Below are positions 11,299 through 21,696 of a stretch of DNA of 64,000 nucleotides, one piece after another. Source of the DNA: Erinaceus europaeus (Eukaryota; Chordata; Mammalia; Eulipotyphla; Erinaceidae); contig NC_080181.1 in the NCBI RefSeq assembly GCF_950295315.1, forward strand, positions 40,019,375 through 40,083,374. The letters are read 5' to 3'. The position numbers were made by a program, and so were the translations under genes. How positions within the stretch are numbered: the stretch's first letter is position 1; each line of letters begins with the position of its first letter. The notes under the pieces were generated by a model, which saw nothing but the letters and a program-made list of their open reading frames with translations, did no database searches and was not told the origin of the DNA.

Positions 11299-12180
11299 TC
11301 TTGAAGTTTCTGTTTAAGAATACCCCAACAATTTTGTTGAGGAATCAACTCATAAATGTAACAGAATAAAAGAGAAGAAATTAGCAATTAAACTTGTGGA
11401 GGCAGAAGGCCTTAAATGAGTAGTAATTGACTTATACGATTAAAAAATACAAATTGGAAACTGACATAGAATGAGTAAAAGCCCCAAATCTCTTATCTTT
11501 CTGAAAATATCAAACTGCTAAGTACTAAAGGATGTTAGAGGATTCTTCTTGGGGAAGATGACAATCCTCTAAGATGAGGAAGACAAACATAAAATTACTG
11601 CCAGATTGGACTTCCTACTATAACACCCCAGCCATATCACTATAGCATAAAGTTTATGGTCAACAGGGTCCAATGATGGATGTACTGAGAACCTCCAACC
11701 AGTTTTTTAGTGCATTAATCTTAAGGATGGATATTCAACCAAGAATCACTACACATCTGTGGGAAGCTCCCAAGAGGATTATACTAAAATGCAGAATATG
11801 AGACAACTTGGGGAAAATAGAGACTGTACATGATACTAAAAGTAAAATTCTAAAGATGAACTGGCAAATATATTCTCAGAGGATGAAGAGAAGCTATTAC
11901 ATTTCTGAAAACAAGAAGAAATTGTTCTCCAGTTAAGTTTTGGTAGTGATAGAGCACACATCTGACAATAGTCCTAATATGTAGCCCAAGTTTATAGTAG
12001 TTATGCAATATGCAATTTGGTTTTATTAAATATTATCCTTATTATTATTGCCACCAAGCTTATTCTTGAGGCTATGCACCTAGCTGATTCCTCTCATCTT
12101 TTCTCAGTGGATTCTTTTATCTTATTTATCTATCTATGTGTTATTATTATTTTAGTAGGTCACTTGGATAGTGTGCTTTT
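11299..12180. other. Mostly unrecognised; S2L 3' fragment at 12045-12105
   Basis: 11299-12044 matches nothing else in the window. 12045-12105 ('attgccaccaagcttattct') resembles the reversed S2L extension. Confidence 0.45.
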
Positions 12181-12182
12181 TA

Positions 12183-12312
12183 TTATTTATTTATTTATCT
12201 TTTCTTTACTGGGGAGTTAATGGTTTACAGTCAACAGTAAACTACAATAGTTTGTACATTATAACATTTCTACATAACAATACAATCCCCACTAGGTCCT
12301 CCTCTGCCAGAC
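12183..12312 (-). mobile_element. L1 3' end, short truncated insertion with 13-bp TSD
   Basis: This is the reverse of the L1 3'UTR at 57200-57345: 'ggggagttaatggtttacag', 'caatagtttgtacattataa', 'acaatccccactagg'. AGTGTGCTTTTTA lies at 12170-12182 and 12313-12325. Confidence 0.85.
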
Positions 12313-12329
12313 AGTGTGCTTTTTAAATT

Positions 12330-12475
12330 TATGTTATTTAAACAAAAGAAAGATACAGAGCACTATACAGTTCTGGTTTATGGTGGTGGCTGGGATTGAA
12401 CCTGGGATATTTGATGTCTCAGGCATAAAGGTCATTTGCATAACAATTATACTATTTCCCCAACCCACCTTTTAC
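12330..12475 (-). mobile_element. S3 SINE
   Basis: Reverse S3 with 'cagttctggtttatggtggt', 'gggattgaacctgggatat' and 'ctcaggcataaaggtc'. Confidence 0.82.
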
Positions 12476-12509
12476 TTTATTTTTAATATTTATTTACTTT
12501 TTTTTTTTA

Positions 12510-12765
12510 TTGCCACCAGGTTTATTGCTGGAACTCAGTGCAGGCACTACAAATTCACCACTCCTGGAAGTCATTTTTTTTCATTTTTTTTTTTTAATTT
12601 TATTTGACAAGACAGAGAAATTGAGGGGTGGGGAGAGAACTGCAAACCTGCTTCACTACTCATGAAGCATCCTCCTGTAGGTGGGAACTGGGGGCTCCAT
12701 CCTGGGTCTTTGCACATGGTGATATCTGCACTTAACTAGGTGTGCCACCACTGGGCCCCCTCTTT
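12510..12765 (-). mobile_element. S2L composite SINE
   Basis: Extension 'attgccaccaggtttattgc', 'ggaagtc' junction, purine tract, 'gcaaacctgcttcactactc', end 'ggtgtgccaccactgggccc'. Confidence 0.85.
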
Positions 12766-12769
12766 ATTA

Positions 12770-12909
12770 TTTTTCAGTGAGAGGAAGAGAGAGAGTCAGG
12801 CAGATCAGAGTACTGCTTACCTCTGATATATGGTGGTGCTGGGGATTGAACCTAGCCTCTCAGAATCTCAGGCATGAAAGTCTTTTGCATATAACCATTA
12901 TGCTGTTTC
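12770..12909 (-). mobile_element. S3 SINE interrupted or abutted by a B copy
   Basis: 'ggtggtgctggggattgaac' and 'catataaccattatgctg' mark a reversed S3. The B tail follows directly at about 12910. Confidence 0.78.
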
Positions 12910-13720
12910 TTTTTTTTTAAATTTTTTATTTAAGAAAGGATTAGTGAACAAAAGCATAAGGTAGGAGGGGTACAACTCCACACAATTCCCAACACCCAAT
13001 CCCAATAACCCACCCCCTCCCATGGTAGCTTTCCCATTCTCTATCCCTCTGGGAGCATGGACCCAGGATCGTTGAGGGTTGCAGAAGGTAGAAGGTCTGG
13101 CTTCTGTAATTGCTTCCCCGCTGAACATGGGCGTTGACTGGTCGGTCCATACTCCCAGTCTGCCTCTCTCTTTCCCTAGTAGGGTGTGTCTCTGGGGAAG
13201 CTGAGCTCCAGGACACATTGGTGGGGTCTTCAATCCAGGGAAGCCTGGCCAGCATCCTGGTGGCATCTGGAACCTGGTGATTGAAAAGAGAGTTAACATA
13301 TGAAGCCAAACAATTTGTTGAGCAATCATGGATCCCAAGCTTGGAATAGTGGAGAGGAAGTGTTAGGGAGGTACTCACTGCAAACTCTAGTGTACTTCTG
13401 CTTTCAGGTATATATTTTGCAGTAGTTTATGGATACGTGTGCACATAAGCTCTCTCTCACAGAAACTGGTGTATATCTAGGTTATGGGACTTTGTTAGAA
13501 AGTGAACTACCTGAGATGAAATTAGAGTGTACTATAAAAGGAAAGGTCTCACCCGAGTAATGAAGCTGAAGGGTTGTCATTCCACACGTGAAGTCTCTGG
13601 ATACAGTCTGAGGTGAAGCATGTTGAGGTGGCAATCGTTGCTTTGGTTAGGTTGTGATCGGCAGATGCAATATTATTTGGTTTGGATTGGGAGATGCATA
13701 CGGGAAAGTGGGCCCTATCC
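12910..13720 (-). mobile_element. Family B retroposon, nearly full length
   Basis: Reverse B: tail side 'aaattttttatttaagaaag', core 'cttctgtaattgcttccccg', middle 'gtgtacttctgctttcaggt', and 5' part 'gaagctgaagggttgtcat' to 'agtgggccctatcc'. It lacks only the first ~15 bp seen at 27549. The minus frames at 12898-13378 are shadows of the repeat; the same peptides reappear at 25725-26163. Confidence 0.88.
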
Positions 13721-13941
13721 AGAAATAAGTAAGAGCAGTTGAAAAACATCTCCCAGAAGTCAGACTCAAAAGATTTCTGGTAGAAAAAAATAGGATAAAC
13801 ACAAGAAGACTAAGTATTTCTAAAAGCAGTGTCTAAAAACCAAATAATAGGACTTCAGTCTAGGAAAACAGGAGTACCAAGAGAATGATACTCTCCAATT
13901 TATATAGTCTTATTTCCAGGAATAACAATAAAATTCTAGGT

Positions 13942-14035
13942 AGGAGGATAACATAATTATTATGCAAAAAGACTTTACTCCCTGACGCATCAAAGGCCTC
14001 AGGTTCAATCTCCAGCTCTGTCATAAACCAGAAGT
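13942..14035 (+). mobile_element. S3 SINE fragment
   Basis: 'attattatgcaaaaagactt', 'aggcctcaggttcaatctcc' and 'gtcataaaccagaag' match S3 in plus orientation. The tail is lost. Confidence 0.7.
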
Positions 14036-14244
14036 GATAATTGATAATGATAATTCATTTTCAGACTATAGGTTCTCATGAATATCTGCCAAATTGGTAT
14101 TTTAAAAAGCTGAATTTAAGCATACTCTTATGAAACTTAAGTCTATTTGTCATAAAAAGGAAACGACAAACTGTTTTTAAAGGAAAGCAAGGAAAACAGG
14201 TTATGAACAAATAATTAAAAATCAAGTCAGCCCTTGGAAGAAAC

Positions 14245-14370
14245 ACTGTATTTTCCAATGGAGGAATGAGGACACAGAACTCTAGTGGTGGGAATAGTGT
14301 GGAATTGTACCCCTGTTATTTTGTAGTATTGTAAATCAGTATTAAATCACAATAAAAATAAAAGAAAAAA
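14245..14370 (+). mobile_element. Family A-like 3' end, old
   Basis: 'ctagtggtgggaatagtgtg', 'gaattgtacccctgttattt' and 'aaatcacaataaaaataaaa' resemble the 3' ends at 36660-36775 and 57640-57765, a diverged A-type tail. Confidence 0.65.
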
Positions 14371-14550
14371 GGCTCTATATTCTTAACATTAAAAGTATAA
14401 TCCCAAAGATGACTGAATATTGCCTTTGCCTTAAATGCTCTACAAATGAACAATTTCAGGTGCTCAAAATTTTGAATATTGTCAGCCTCAAGCGAGAGCA
14501 CATTGACTTTGCTAGGTATGTAGCTTGTATATTTAAGAGGTAAAAGAGAA

Positions 14551-14765
14551 GGGCCAGGCAGTGTTACACCTGGTTAAACGCACACATTACAGTGTGTTAG
14601 GACCTGAGTTCAACCTCCTGGTCCACACCTGCAGGGAAAAAGCTTCATGAGCGGTGAAGCAGGGCTGTAGGCATCTCTCTATATCTTTCTCTTCCTCTTG
14701 TCCCTCCTCTCTCAATTTATCTCTGTCTCTATCAAATAAATTATAAAACTTAAAATATAAAAGAG
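14551..14765 (+). mobile_element. S1 SINE
   Basis: Full-length plus S1: 'gggccaggcagtgttacacc', 'gttcaacctcctggtccaca', 'gaagcagggctgtaggcatc', CT tract, A-rich tail. Confidence 0.88.
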
Positions 14766-15132
14766 GTCACTAAAGTACAGTGGAGTAAATGTCTGGAATA
14801 AGCAAATCTACAGAGATGTTTAAAGAGTGACTGCTAATTAGTGTAGAACTTCCTTGCTGGATGATGGAAACATTCTAAAATTAGATAATGATGACTACAT
14901 TGCTCTGGTTAGGGAACTTTGTAAATATGTGCAAACACTGAGCTTTAATATTTTAATCCATAAATTCTATGAAAGGCAAATTTTATCTCTATAAAGCTCT
15001 CAGATTTGGATTTTGTTTGGTCTCTGTGAATTGTGAGGTAATCTGAGTAGAAACTACAGCAGGTTAAAAAATGTGCCAGTAGATGCATGATTCCATCCCA
15101 GGATTACAGGCGCAGAAAGACCTAATGTAATA
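14766..15132. other. No recognised feature
   Basis: AT-rich, no family match and no frame above background. Confidence 0.45.
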
Positions 15133-15265
15133 TCTGAGAAGCAGAGAGATAATGAAAGAGAACACCCCACCAAAGCTTCCTACAGTGTGATGGGACAGGC
15201 TTGAACCTGGGTTGTGCACATGGCACGGAGGTACACTGTCCAGGTGGGCTACTTAGTTGGCCCCC
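15133..15265 (-). mobile_element. S1 SINE, tail lost
   Basis: 'ccaccaaagcttcctacagt', 'ggcttgaacctgggttgtgc' and the end 'ttagttggcccc' match reversed S1. Confidence 0.72.
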
Positions 15266-15269
15266 AAAT

Positions 15270-15912
15270 GATTTTTTAAATAATTTTTATTTATAAAATG
15301 GAAACACTGACAAGACCATAGGATAAGAGGGGTACAATTCCACACAATTCCCACCACCATGACTCTATATCCCAACCCCTCCTTTGATAGCTTTCCTATT
15401 CCTTTTTTTTTTTTTCCTTCTGTTGTCCTTGTTTTCTTTTCTTTTCTTTTTAATCCTTCTGGGAGTATGGACCCAGAGTCATAATGGGGTGCAGAAGGTG
15501 GAAGGTCTGGCTTCTGTAATTGCTTCCTCGCTGAACATGGGCATGGACAGGTTGATCCATACTCCCAGCCTGTCTCTCTTTTTCTCTAGTGGGGCAGGGC
15601 ACTGTGGAAGCAGAGCTCCAGGACACATTAATGGGATCGTCTGCCCAGGGAAGTCAGGTTGGCACTATGGTGGCATCTGGAACCTGGTGGCTGAAAAAGA
15701 GTTAAGATATAAAGCAGAACAAATTGTTCACTAATCATGAACCTAAAGGCTGGAATGTTGCAGATGAAGATTTGGGGTCTCCGTTTTGAAAAAAGCTAAT
15801 AGATCTATTTTAGGTATACTTCAAGGATTTTACTAGTTTTTGCCTGAGCAATGGCATCATCCCCCCAGACAATAACTTGGGTCCACTTGTATATAAGATG
15901 TCAGGCCCAAAT
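15270..15912 (-). mobile_element. Family A retroposon with a 5' inversion
   Basis: The minus-oriented A body runs from the tail at 15270 to 'tactagtttttgcctgag' at about 15852. The adjoining 60 bp (15853-15912; 'cagacaataacttgggtcc' to 'gatgtcaggc') is the next A segment but in plus orientation; compare 19122-19188 in the uninverted copy. This is the twin-priming layout known for L1-mediated insertions. A CT-rich expansion sits inside the body at 15402-15452. Confidence 0.82.
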
Positions 15913-15974
15913 GATTTGTTTTAGGGTCACTTTAACAGGTGCGTAAAAGCCATCACAGAAGCCAGATCAGGAGA

Positions 15975-16044
15975 GAAGTAAGTGTTCTCTCTCTCTCTGT
16001 GTCTCTCTGTCTCTCTCTCCCTCTCCCTCCCTCTCTCTCTCTGA

Positions 16045-16089
<45 letters not shown>
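15975..16089. repeat. (CT)n followed by (AC)n microsatellite
   Basis: A TCTC/CCTC pyrimidine tract to about 16042 is followed by about 20 AC units (16046-16084). Frames through it are artefacts. Confidence 0.95.
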
Positions 16090-16090
<1 letters not shown>

Positions 16091-16566
16091 GGCTTTTTGG
16101 TATTCTCCTGGGAGTGTATAACTCTAAAGGTTTTTTTTCACTGAGCCACTGAAATTCAATTCCCTTAACAGCTTGAATTTTGTTATGGGAATTGGTTTGC
16201 TTCACCAGCGCACCAAAACTTCTGCTACCTGTATTGACCTAGATACTTGCTTTTCTGTTACCTTTTGCCAGAGAAGTTGCCTTGAGACTCAAGGGCTGCA
16301 ATTACATGAGACTGGGAACTCTGAAAAAAAGGACTAACTGTACATTTGCCACTGTAACAGAACTTCACACATAATGGGGACATGGAAAATGTTCTCAGGC
16401 TCAATGATTATTAGATCCTATTGATGAGGCCAAATTTATGATAGATGAATGGACTCATTGGTAATTTCAGAAACTCAAGGCTTCTGCAGTGCTATGGGTT
16501 CATGGGACAACCTCCTCATTAGACTTCACACTTGTCCATGTTAGAAGATCAAAGAATAAGAAACAA
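16090..16566. other. No recognised feature
   Basis: No repeat family or convincing exon seen. Confidence 0.45.
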
Positions 16567-16650
16567 GGAATAGGAGGCAGTGTGCAAAAAGACTTTCATG
16601 CCTGAGATTTCTAGATTCCAAGTTCAGTCCCTGACACTACCATAAAACAA
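16567..16650 (+). mobile_element. S3 SINE fragment
   Basis: 'agactttcatgcctgagatt' and 'aagttcagtccctgacacta' match plus S3. It ends near 'cataaaacaaaccc'. Confidence 0.68.
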
Positions 16651-17597
16651 ACCCGAGGAAGGCTTACAAAGAGAAGACACAGACAAGATAAATATGTGTC
16701 ATATAGGCACCTATAAAATCTGTGTTTATCCCATGTTATTTTTTTAAGTCCTGTGTTTTATTTCTGACAAAGAAAACAATTCAAGAGCTATATGTGACAG
16801 TGCTTATTAGTCCTGAGAGATTACAGAATTTGGAAAACAATGAATGCTTCAAAAGGACAAATAAATGGACTGTCTCCAGGATACAGTGTAAATCAGTTAA
16901 TATTATGACTATTTTTATTTTTTCTTGTGTTTCCTTCATCAAAGGGATTTTCTGTGCTTTCTGGGTATGCAAATTCAACACTTTCTCAGCAGTTTCACTA
17001 AGTTAGCATTAAATAATGTACAGAGCAAAGCATATTAAAATTGTAGTTGTTTTTAATTATTTACTCTAACACTTTTTGGCATGATTGTTACTCTTTCCCC
17101 AGCGAGTTACTATAGGAAAAACAATTTATAATGCAGTAAAATAAAGTACCAGTCAGGGAAATTTCCAATATTCTATTATTTCAGCTGCCAAACTGTAGAA
17201 CAGAACTCAGCTTTGTCATCTTTTAAAGATCATCAGTGATATCTGCAAGCAGTGCAGATATAACCTGCTTATCATACTCTATGCTTGTTCCCTTAATAGA
17301 TGCTCCTTGTTTCAGTAGTGATTCAATGGCCATTTTTTAGCCTAATAAATGTTTCTGATAACAGTGCCCTCTCCTAGCCTTTATCCTTTTTGCTACTTGT
17401 TTTCTCCTTCTCTGTTCAGCCAGCTGTGTGGTTTGGGAGTTTGATGTCAGTGCAATCATACTAAGTTGGAAGGAATAAATAGGTGTTAGACACTAACCTT
17501 TGAAGTAGGAGCTACCACTTAATTTGACGGCTTACAATGGCTAACTTGGCTAGAATGCAGATTGCCATCTGATGACTGAATAAAAGATTTTGACCTC
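16651..17597. other. No recognised feature
   Basis: AT-rich. The frame at 16722-17006 (94 codons) has no domain I recognise and is likely chance. Confidence 0.45.
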
Positions 17598-17872
17598 AGA
17601 TGGACCAGGTGATGGTGCACCCTGTTAAACCCAAGGACTCAAGTAAGGATCCAGGTTCAGCTCCTGCTCCCCACCTACAGGCAGGATGTTTCACAAGTGG
17701 TGAAGCAGATATGCAGATATCCATATTTCTCTCTCCCTCTCTATCTTCACTTCTTCTCTCAATTTCTTTATCTCTATCTCATAAAATGGAAAAATGGCCA
17801 CCGGGAAAAGTGGATTCTTAGTGCCAACACCTAGCCCCAGCAATAACACTGGAGGCCAAACCAGAAAAAGAA
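17598..17872 (+). mobile_element. S2L composite SINE (S1-like head)
   Basis: The head 'accaggtgatggtgcaccct' and body 'gtttcacaagtggtgaagca' are S1-like. The 3' end carries the extension 'aatggccaccgggaaaagtg' to 'agccccagcaataacactgg', so an S1-type head is joined to the S2L tail. Confidence 0.82.
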
Positions 17873-18672
17873 AAAAAAAGATCTTGACTTCATTATTTCC
17901 CTTTATATAGCTTTTTTATTTAAAATAACTTGTATAGAACAGTAGAGATCAGGCACCCAAGAACACATCTTCATCGCTGACTCTGTGATGAGTCAATCAA
18001 TCAGAGTCACTGTCACAGTCACAGCATTCCATCCAGTCTCTCTTCCACCTTTTATCCAAGTGCTTTCATCTGACTCTGTCGTCACTGAATGTACTTTGAT
18101 CTTGCCTAGTACTATATAAAATGAATTCCTATTTTAGGTGACACAAGAAAGGTTGTTTAAAACAGAAATGAAGAGAGAGAGAGAATCTGAGAAAGAAAAA
18201 ACACAGACCACTAATAGAATAATTTAAGCTTGAGTATTTATATCTGTGACTATAACAAATGTATTTTTATAAAATGTAAATAAATTTATTGAGTGCTTAA
18301 TGCAAGTATTAAGCTATAATCTACAACCGTAGCAATGAATTATACTGATACCACCTCCATTTTCATAGTCATGTGGAAAACACAATCCTAATGCATTAAA
18401 GACTTCTATGAAGGGGAAAATAGAGCATATAAAATAGAGCACTAAGAAATGACATATAATTCAAAGTTGGAGGGTTCAGAAGGATAAGTCACCATTAAAG
18501 TAGAAATAATTGATTCTCCCATATTAATTTAGTTTACTGAAATGAAGCATCCCAGATAGAGATAAAAACCTAGACAAAGACCACAGACTATAAAGCACAG
18601 GCTATTTTAGAAATACATTAAGCATTAATGAAGGGTAGGGTATAAGGTTGGAAAAATGTTTAAAAAAAAAAA
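17873..18672. other. No recognised feature
   Basis: AT-rich. The direct repeat 'tcactgtcacagtcaca' at 18007-18024 is the only local structure noted. Confidence 0.45.
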
Positions 18673-19715
18673 GCCACCCCAACCCATCATCTGGGGCCCT
18701 AGTTGGAGAATCCTGCGATTCCCACACAGACTTCTAATAAATCCCTCTCTCCATCGTCACTGGTTATCTTCATCAGGCACAACACAATAGACCCCTTTGT
18801 GGGCCCCCATAGGACCTTGCCCTCAACTTGGATCAACAACAGTAGACAATGTTCCATCCTCTAAAGGGAGGCTGGATAACTTACTCTGTCTACCACCTGA
18901 GGAAGATGGGTCCTGATATTGGGGCAGCTTGGAATGTTCCTATTCATGACCACAGAATTTGAGAACAAATCTACAGGGATGCACAGGTCACATAGGCTCC
19001 TAAGCTGAATATGGGCCTCAGATCAGATCAAATTGATGAAGTTTACAGTCAACAATATTTATACACCTTTTCCATATTTGGGAACTACCCTCTTCTCTGA
19101 TCTAGATTTATAGACCTTTTTCTAGCAATGACATTATCTCCCCAGACAATAACTTGGGTCCACCTTCATATCAGAGGTCAGGCTCAGGAAAAAACTAGTA
19201 TAGTCATGGGCCCTTTGAAATATAACTAAAATAGGCCTACTAGCTATCTTCAAAGCGGAAACCCCAACTCTTCATATGCAATATTCTTGGCTTTAGGTTC
19301 ATGATTAGTCAACAATGTATTTGTCTTTATATGTTAATTCTTTTTTCAGCCACCAGGTTCCAGATGCTGACATAATGCCAACTGGACCTCCCTGGGCAGA
19401 TGACCCCACCAATATGTCCTGGAGCCCTGCTTCACCAGAGCCCTGCCCCACTGGGGAAAAAGAGAGACAGATTGGGAGTATGGATCAACCTGCCAATGCC
19501 CATGTTCAGCGGAGAAGCAATTACAGAAGCTAGACCTTCCAGCTTCTGCATCCCATAATGACCCTGGTCCATACTTCCAAAGGGATAAATAATAGGAAAT
19601 CTGTCAGGGGAGGGGATAGGATATGGAGTTCTGGTGGTGGAAATTGTATGATGTTATACTCCTCTTATTCTATGGTTTTGTCAGTATTTCTTTTTTACAA
19701 ATAAAATTAAAAAAA
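18673..19715 (+). mobile_element. Family A retroposon, full-length representative
   Basis: It runs from 'gccaccccaacccatcatct' to the tail 'tacaaataaaattaaaaaaa', about 1.04 kb, and is collinear with 41130-42190. Shared 5' landmarks are 'gacccctttgtgggcccc', 'gaagatgggtcctga' and 'ggctcct(a/g)(a/t)gctgaatatgg'; shared core landmarks are 'gccaccaggttcc' and 'cccagagggataaa'. There is no long conserved frame. Tail shape and 5' truncation in sibling copies fit L1-driven spread. Confidence 0.86.
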
Positions 19716-19737
19716 TTAAAACATCACCATTAGAAAA

Positions 19738-19897
19738 GTAATAAGGAAGAGAAAGACACCTGCAGACCTGCTTCACTACTTGTGAAGCAACTCCCCTGCA
19801 GGTGGGGAGCCTGGGGTTTCGAACTGGGATCCTTGCGCCAGTCCTTGCACTTTGCGCTGTGTGTGCTTTAACCTGCTGCGCTTGTTAGGCCCCCAAG
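19738..19897 (-). mobile_element. S2 SINE, 3' truncated
   Basis: 'cacctgcagacctgcttcac', 'ctgcaggtggggagcctggg', 'ccttgcactttgcgctgtgt' and 'ttaacctgctgcgctt' are the reversed S2 body and head. The CAA-rich tail is absent. Confidence 0.82.
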
Positions 19898-20304
19898 CCA
19901 GATGTATTTTTATCATCAAAATTATACTCAGTGATGAAGAAATAGCCCCAACATAACCAACCCAGAGTCTAAGAACAATAAGTAGGCAGGCACCTAAGTG
20001 TTTTGTTACTGACTATGAAGCCTGAAGGAGTGAAACCAAGCAATGTCTCTGGCTGAGCACCCTGTTTTGGCATTTAGGTCTCTTACTGGGAAACTACCTT
20101 GTGTATTCTTTGAGTCATAGAAGAATGTGTAGATCAATGGAAAAAACACTAACTGTTGCTGTATTTGTCTCCATTCTATTTACCCAATTACCTGGAGAAA
20201 TTAGCCAACTGTTGTCTGGTTTTTACTGAGCTCTTTGATGAAGATAAATTCCATCCATAGTAGACCAGAATCAACTGGTCGGTCAGCATATAAGATATAA
20301 TTAT
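19898..20304. other. No recognised feature
   Basis: About 400 bp without a family match. Confidence 0.4.
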
Positions 20305-20740
20305 TTGTTTAGTCAACAACTTGTTTGGCTTTATATGTTAAACTCTTTTTTTTCAGCCACAGGTTCCAGATGTTAACATGATGCCAACTGTACTTCCCTG
20401 GGCAGACAGCTCCACCAATGTGTCCTGGAGCTCTGCTTCCCCAGAGCCCCACCCCACAGGAGAAAGAGAATGACAGGCTGGAAGTGTGGATCGACCTGTC
20501 AACGTCCATGTTCAGCAGGGAAGCAATTACAGAAGCCAGACCTTCCACCTTCTGCATCCCACAATGACCTTGGGTTCATGCTCCCAGAGGGATAAAGAAA
20601 AGGAAAGCTATCAGGGGAGGGGATGGGATACAGAGTTCTGATGGTGGGAGTTGTATGGAGTTGTACCTCTCTTATCCTATGGTTTTGTCAATGTTTCCTT
20701 TTTATAAATAAAACATAATAAAAAGAAAAAGAAAAAAGGT
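20305..20740 (+). mobile_element. Family A retroposon, 5'-truncated
   Basis: It starts at 'tttagtcaacaacttgtttg', has the core 'cttcccagagccccacccca'-type region and ends 'tatggttttgtcaatgtttc' with an AAAAAG-rich tail. Confidence 0.85.
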
Positions 20741-21440
20741 AATAAAGATCTTTTTTTCCTTTTGCCTAGAAATATGAAGACATTTATATTTTATCCTAAA
20801 AACAACAGAAGAACAAATAGATGACATCCTCATGAGTTAATGATGATATCTTTGGAGATATGTGAACTGTAATCGGGATAATAATAAGACTTGTTTTAAT
20901 GATGGTAAGAGAAAAGAATGAGCCATTCTTTGGATGGTGAAGATAGAAAGAAGTCAAATATTGGCAAGACTTGGTGATTGATAATGTCAGAGAATGGAGA
21001 ATGATATTTCAGATTTTTGATTGAGCACATGAATCGGCAGTAATGTCCTCAACTAAGATGTAGAACTCAGGAGATGAGCAGTAGATTTGAATTTGAAATT
21101 TAGATTATTTGCAGGCTACATATACGTGATGAAATTCAGCAGATAGTCTACAGATCACTTTGAGCTGAAGATAAAAGCTTTTGAGTCATTGTAACAATCT
21201 ATACATATTTTTGCTAGAGTAAGCAAGAATATGTGTAGAATCAGAAGACAATAAAGGATTTGGAGTAGAGGCTGGCAGGGGCATCAAAATATATGAAAAG
21301 CAGAGGAAGAAAAATACACAAAGGATACTGGGCAGGAGATTTCTATAACTAGATCAGAGGTCTAGTTGGAGCATGTGGTGTGCTATAAGTCAAAGGGATG
21401 CAGTTATTTATTTTTTTTCCAAAAAACAGTCAACAATGTC
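20741..21440. other. No recognised feature
   Basis: Purine-biased AT-rich sequence with no family match. Confidence 0.45.
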
Positions 21441-21696
21441 AAATAGAAGAAGAAGGAGGAGGCAGAGGAAAAGAAGAAGAAGAAGGAGGAGAAGGAGAAG
21501 AAGGAGGAGGAGAAGGAGGAGAAGGAGAAGGAAGAAGGAGGAGGGGGAGGAAAAGGAAGAGGAGGAGAAGGAGAAGGGGAAGGGGAAAGGGAAGGGGAAG
21601 AGGAAGGGGAGGGGGAAAGGGAAGAGGAAGAGGAAGAGGAAGAAGAAGAAGAAGAAGAAGAAGAAGAAGAAGAAGAAGAAGAAGAAGAAGAAAGAA
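21441..21696 (+). repeat. (AAG/AGG)n homopurine tract
   Basis: Imperfect GAA/GGA/GGGGAA repeats. From 21464 to 21696 (233 nt) there is no pyrimidine on the plus strand. It ends in a purer (AAG)n block. The long Arg/Glu/Lys or Leu/Phe frames on both strands are artefacts of this tract. Confidence 0.97.

Noticed and set aside
12898..13378. Two ~145-codon minus frames that look conserved with 25725-26163
   Set aside because: The similarity is DNA-level repeat identity: both lie in family B copies, in two overlapping phases, with stops in other copies. No sign of selection on protein.
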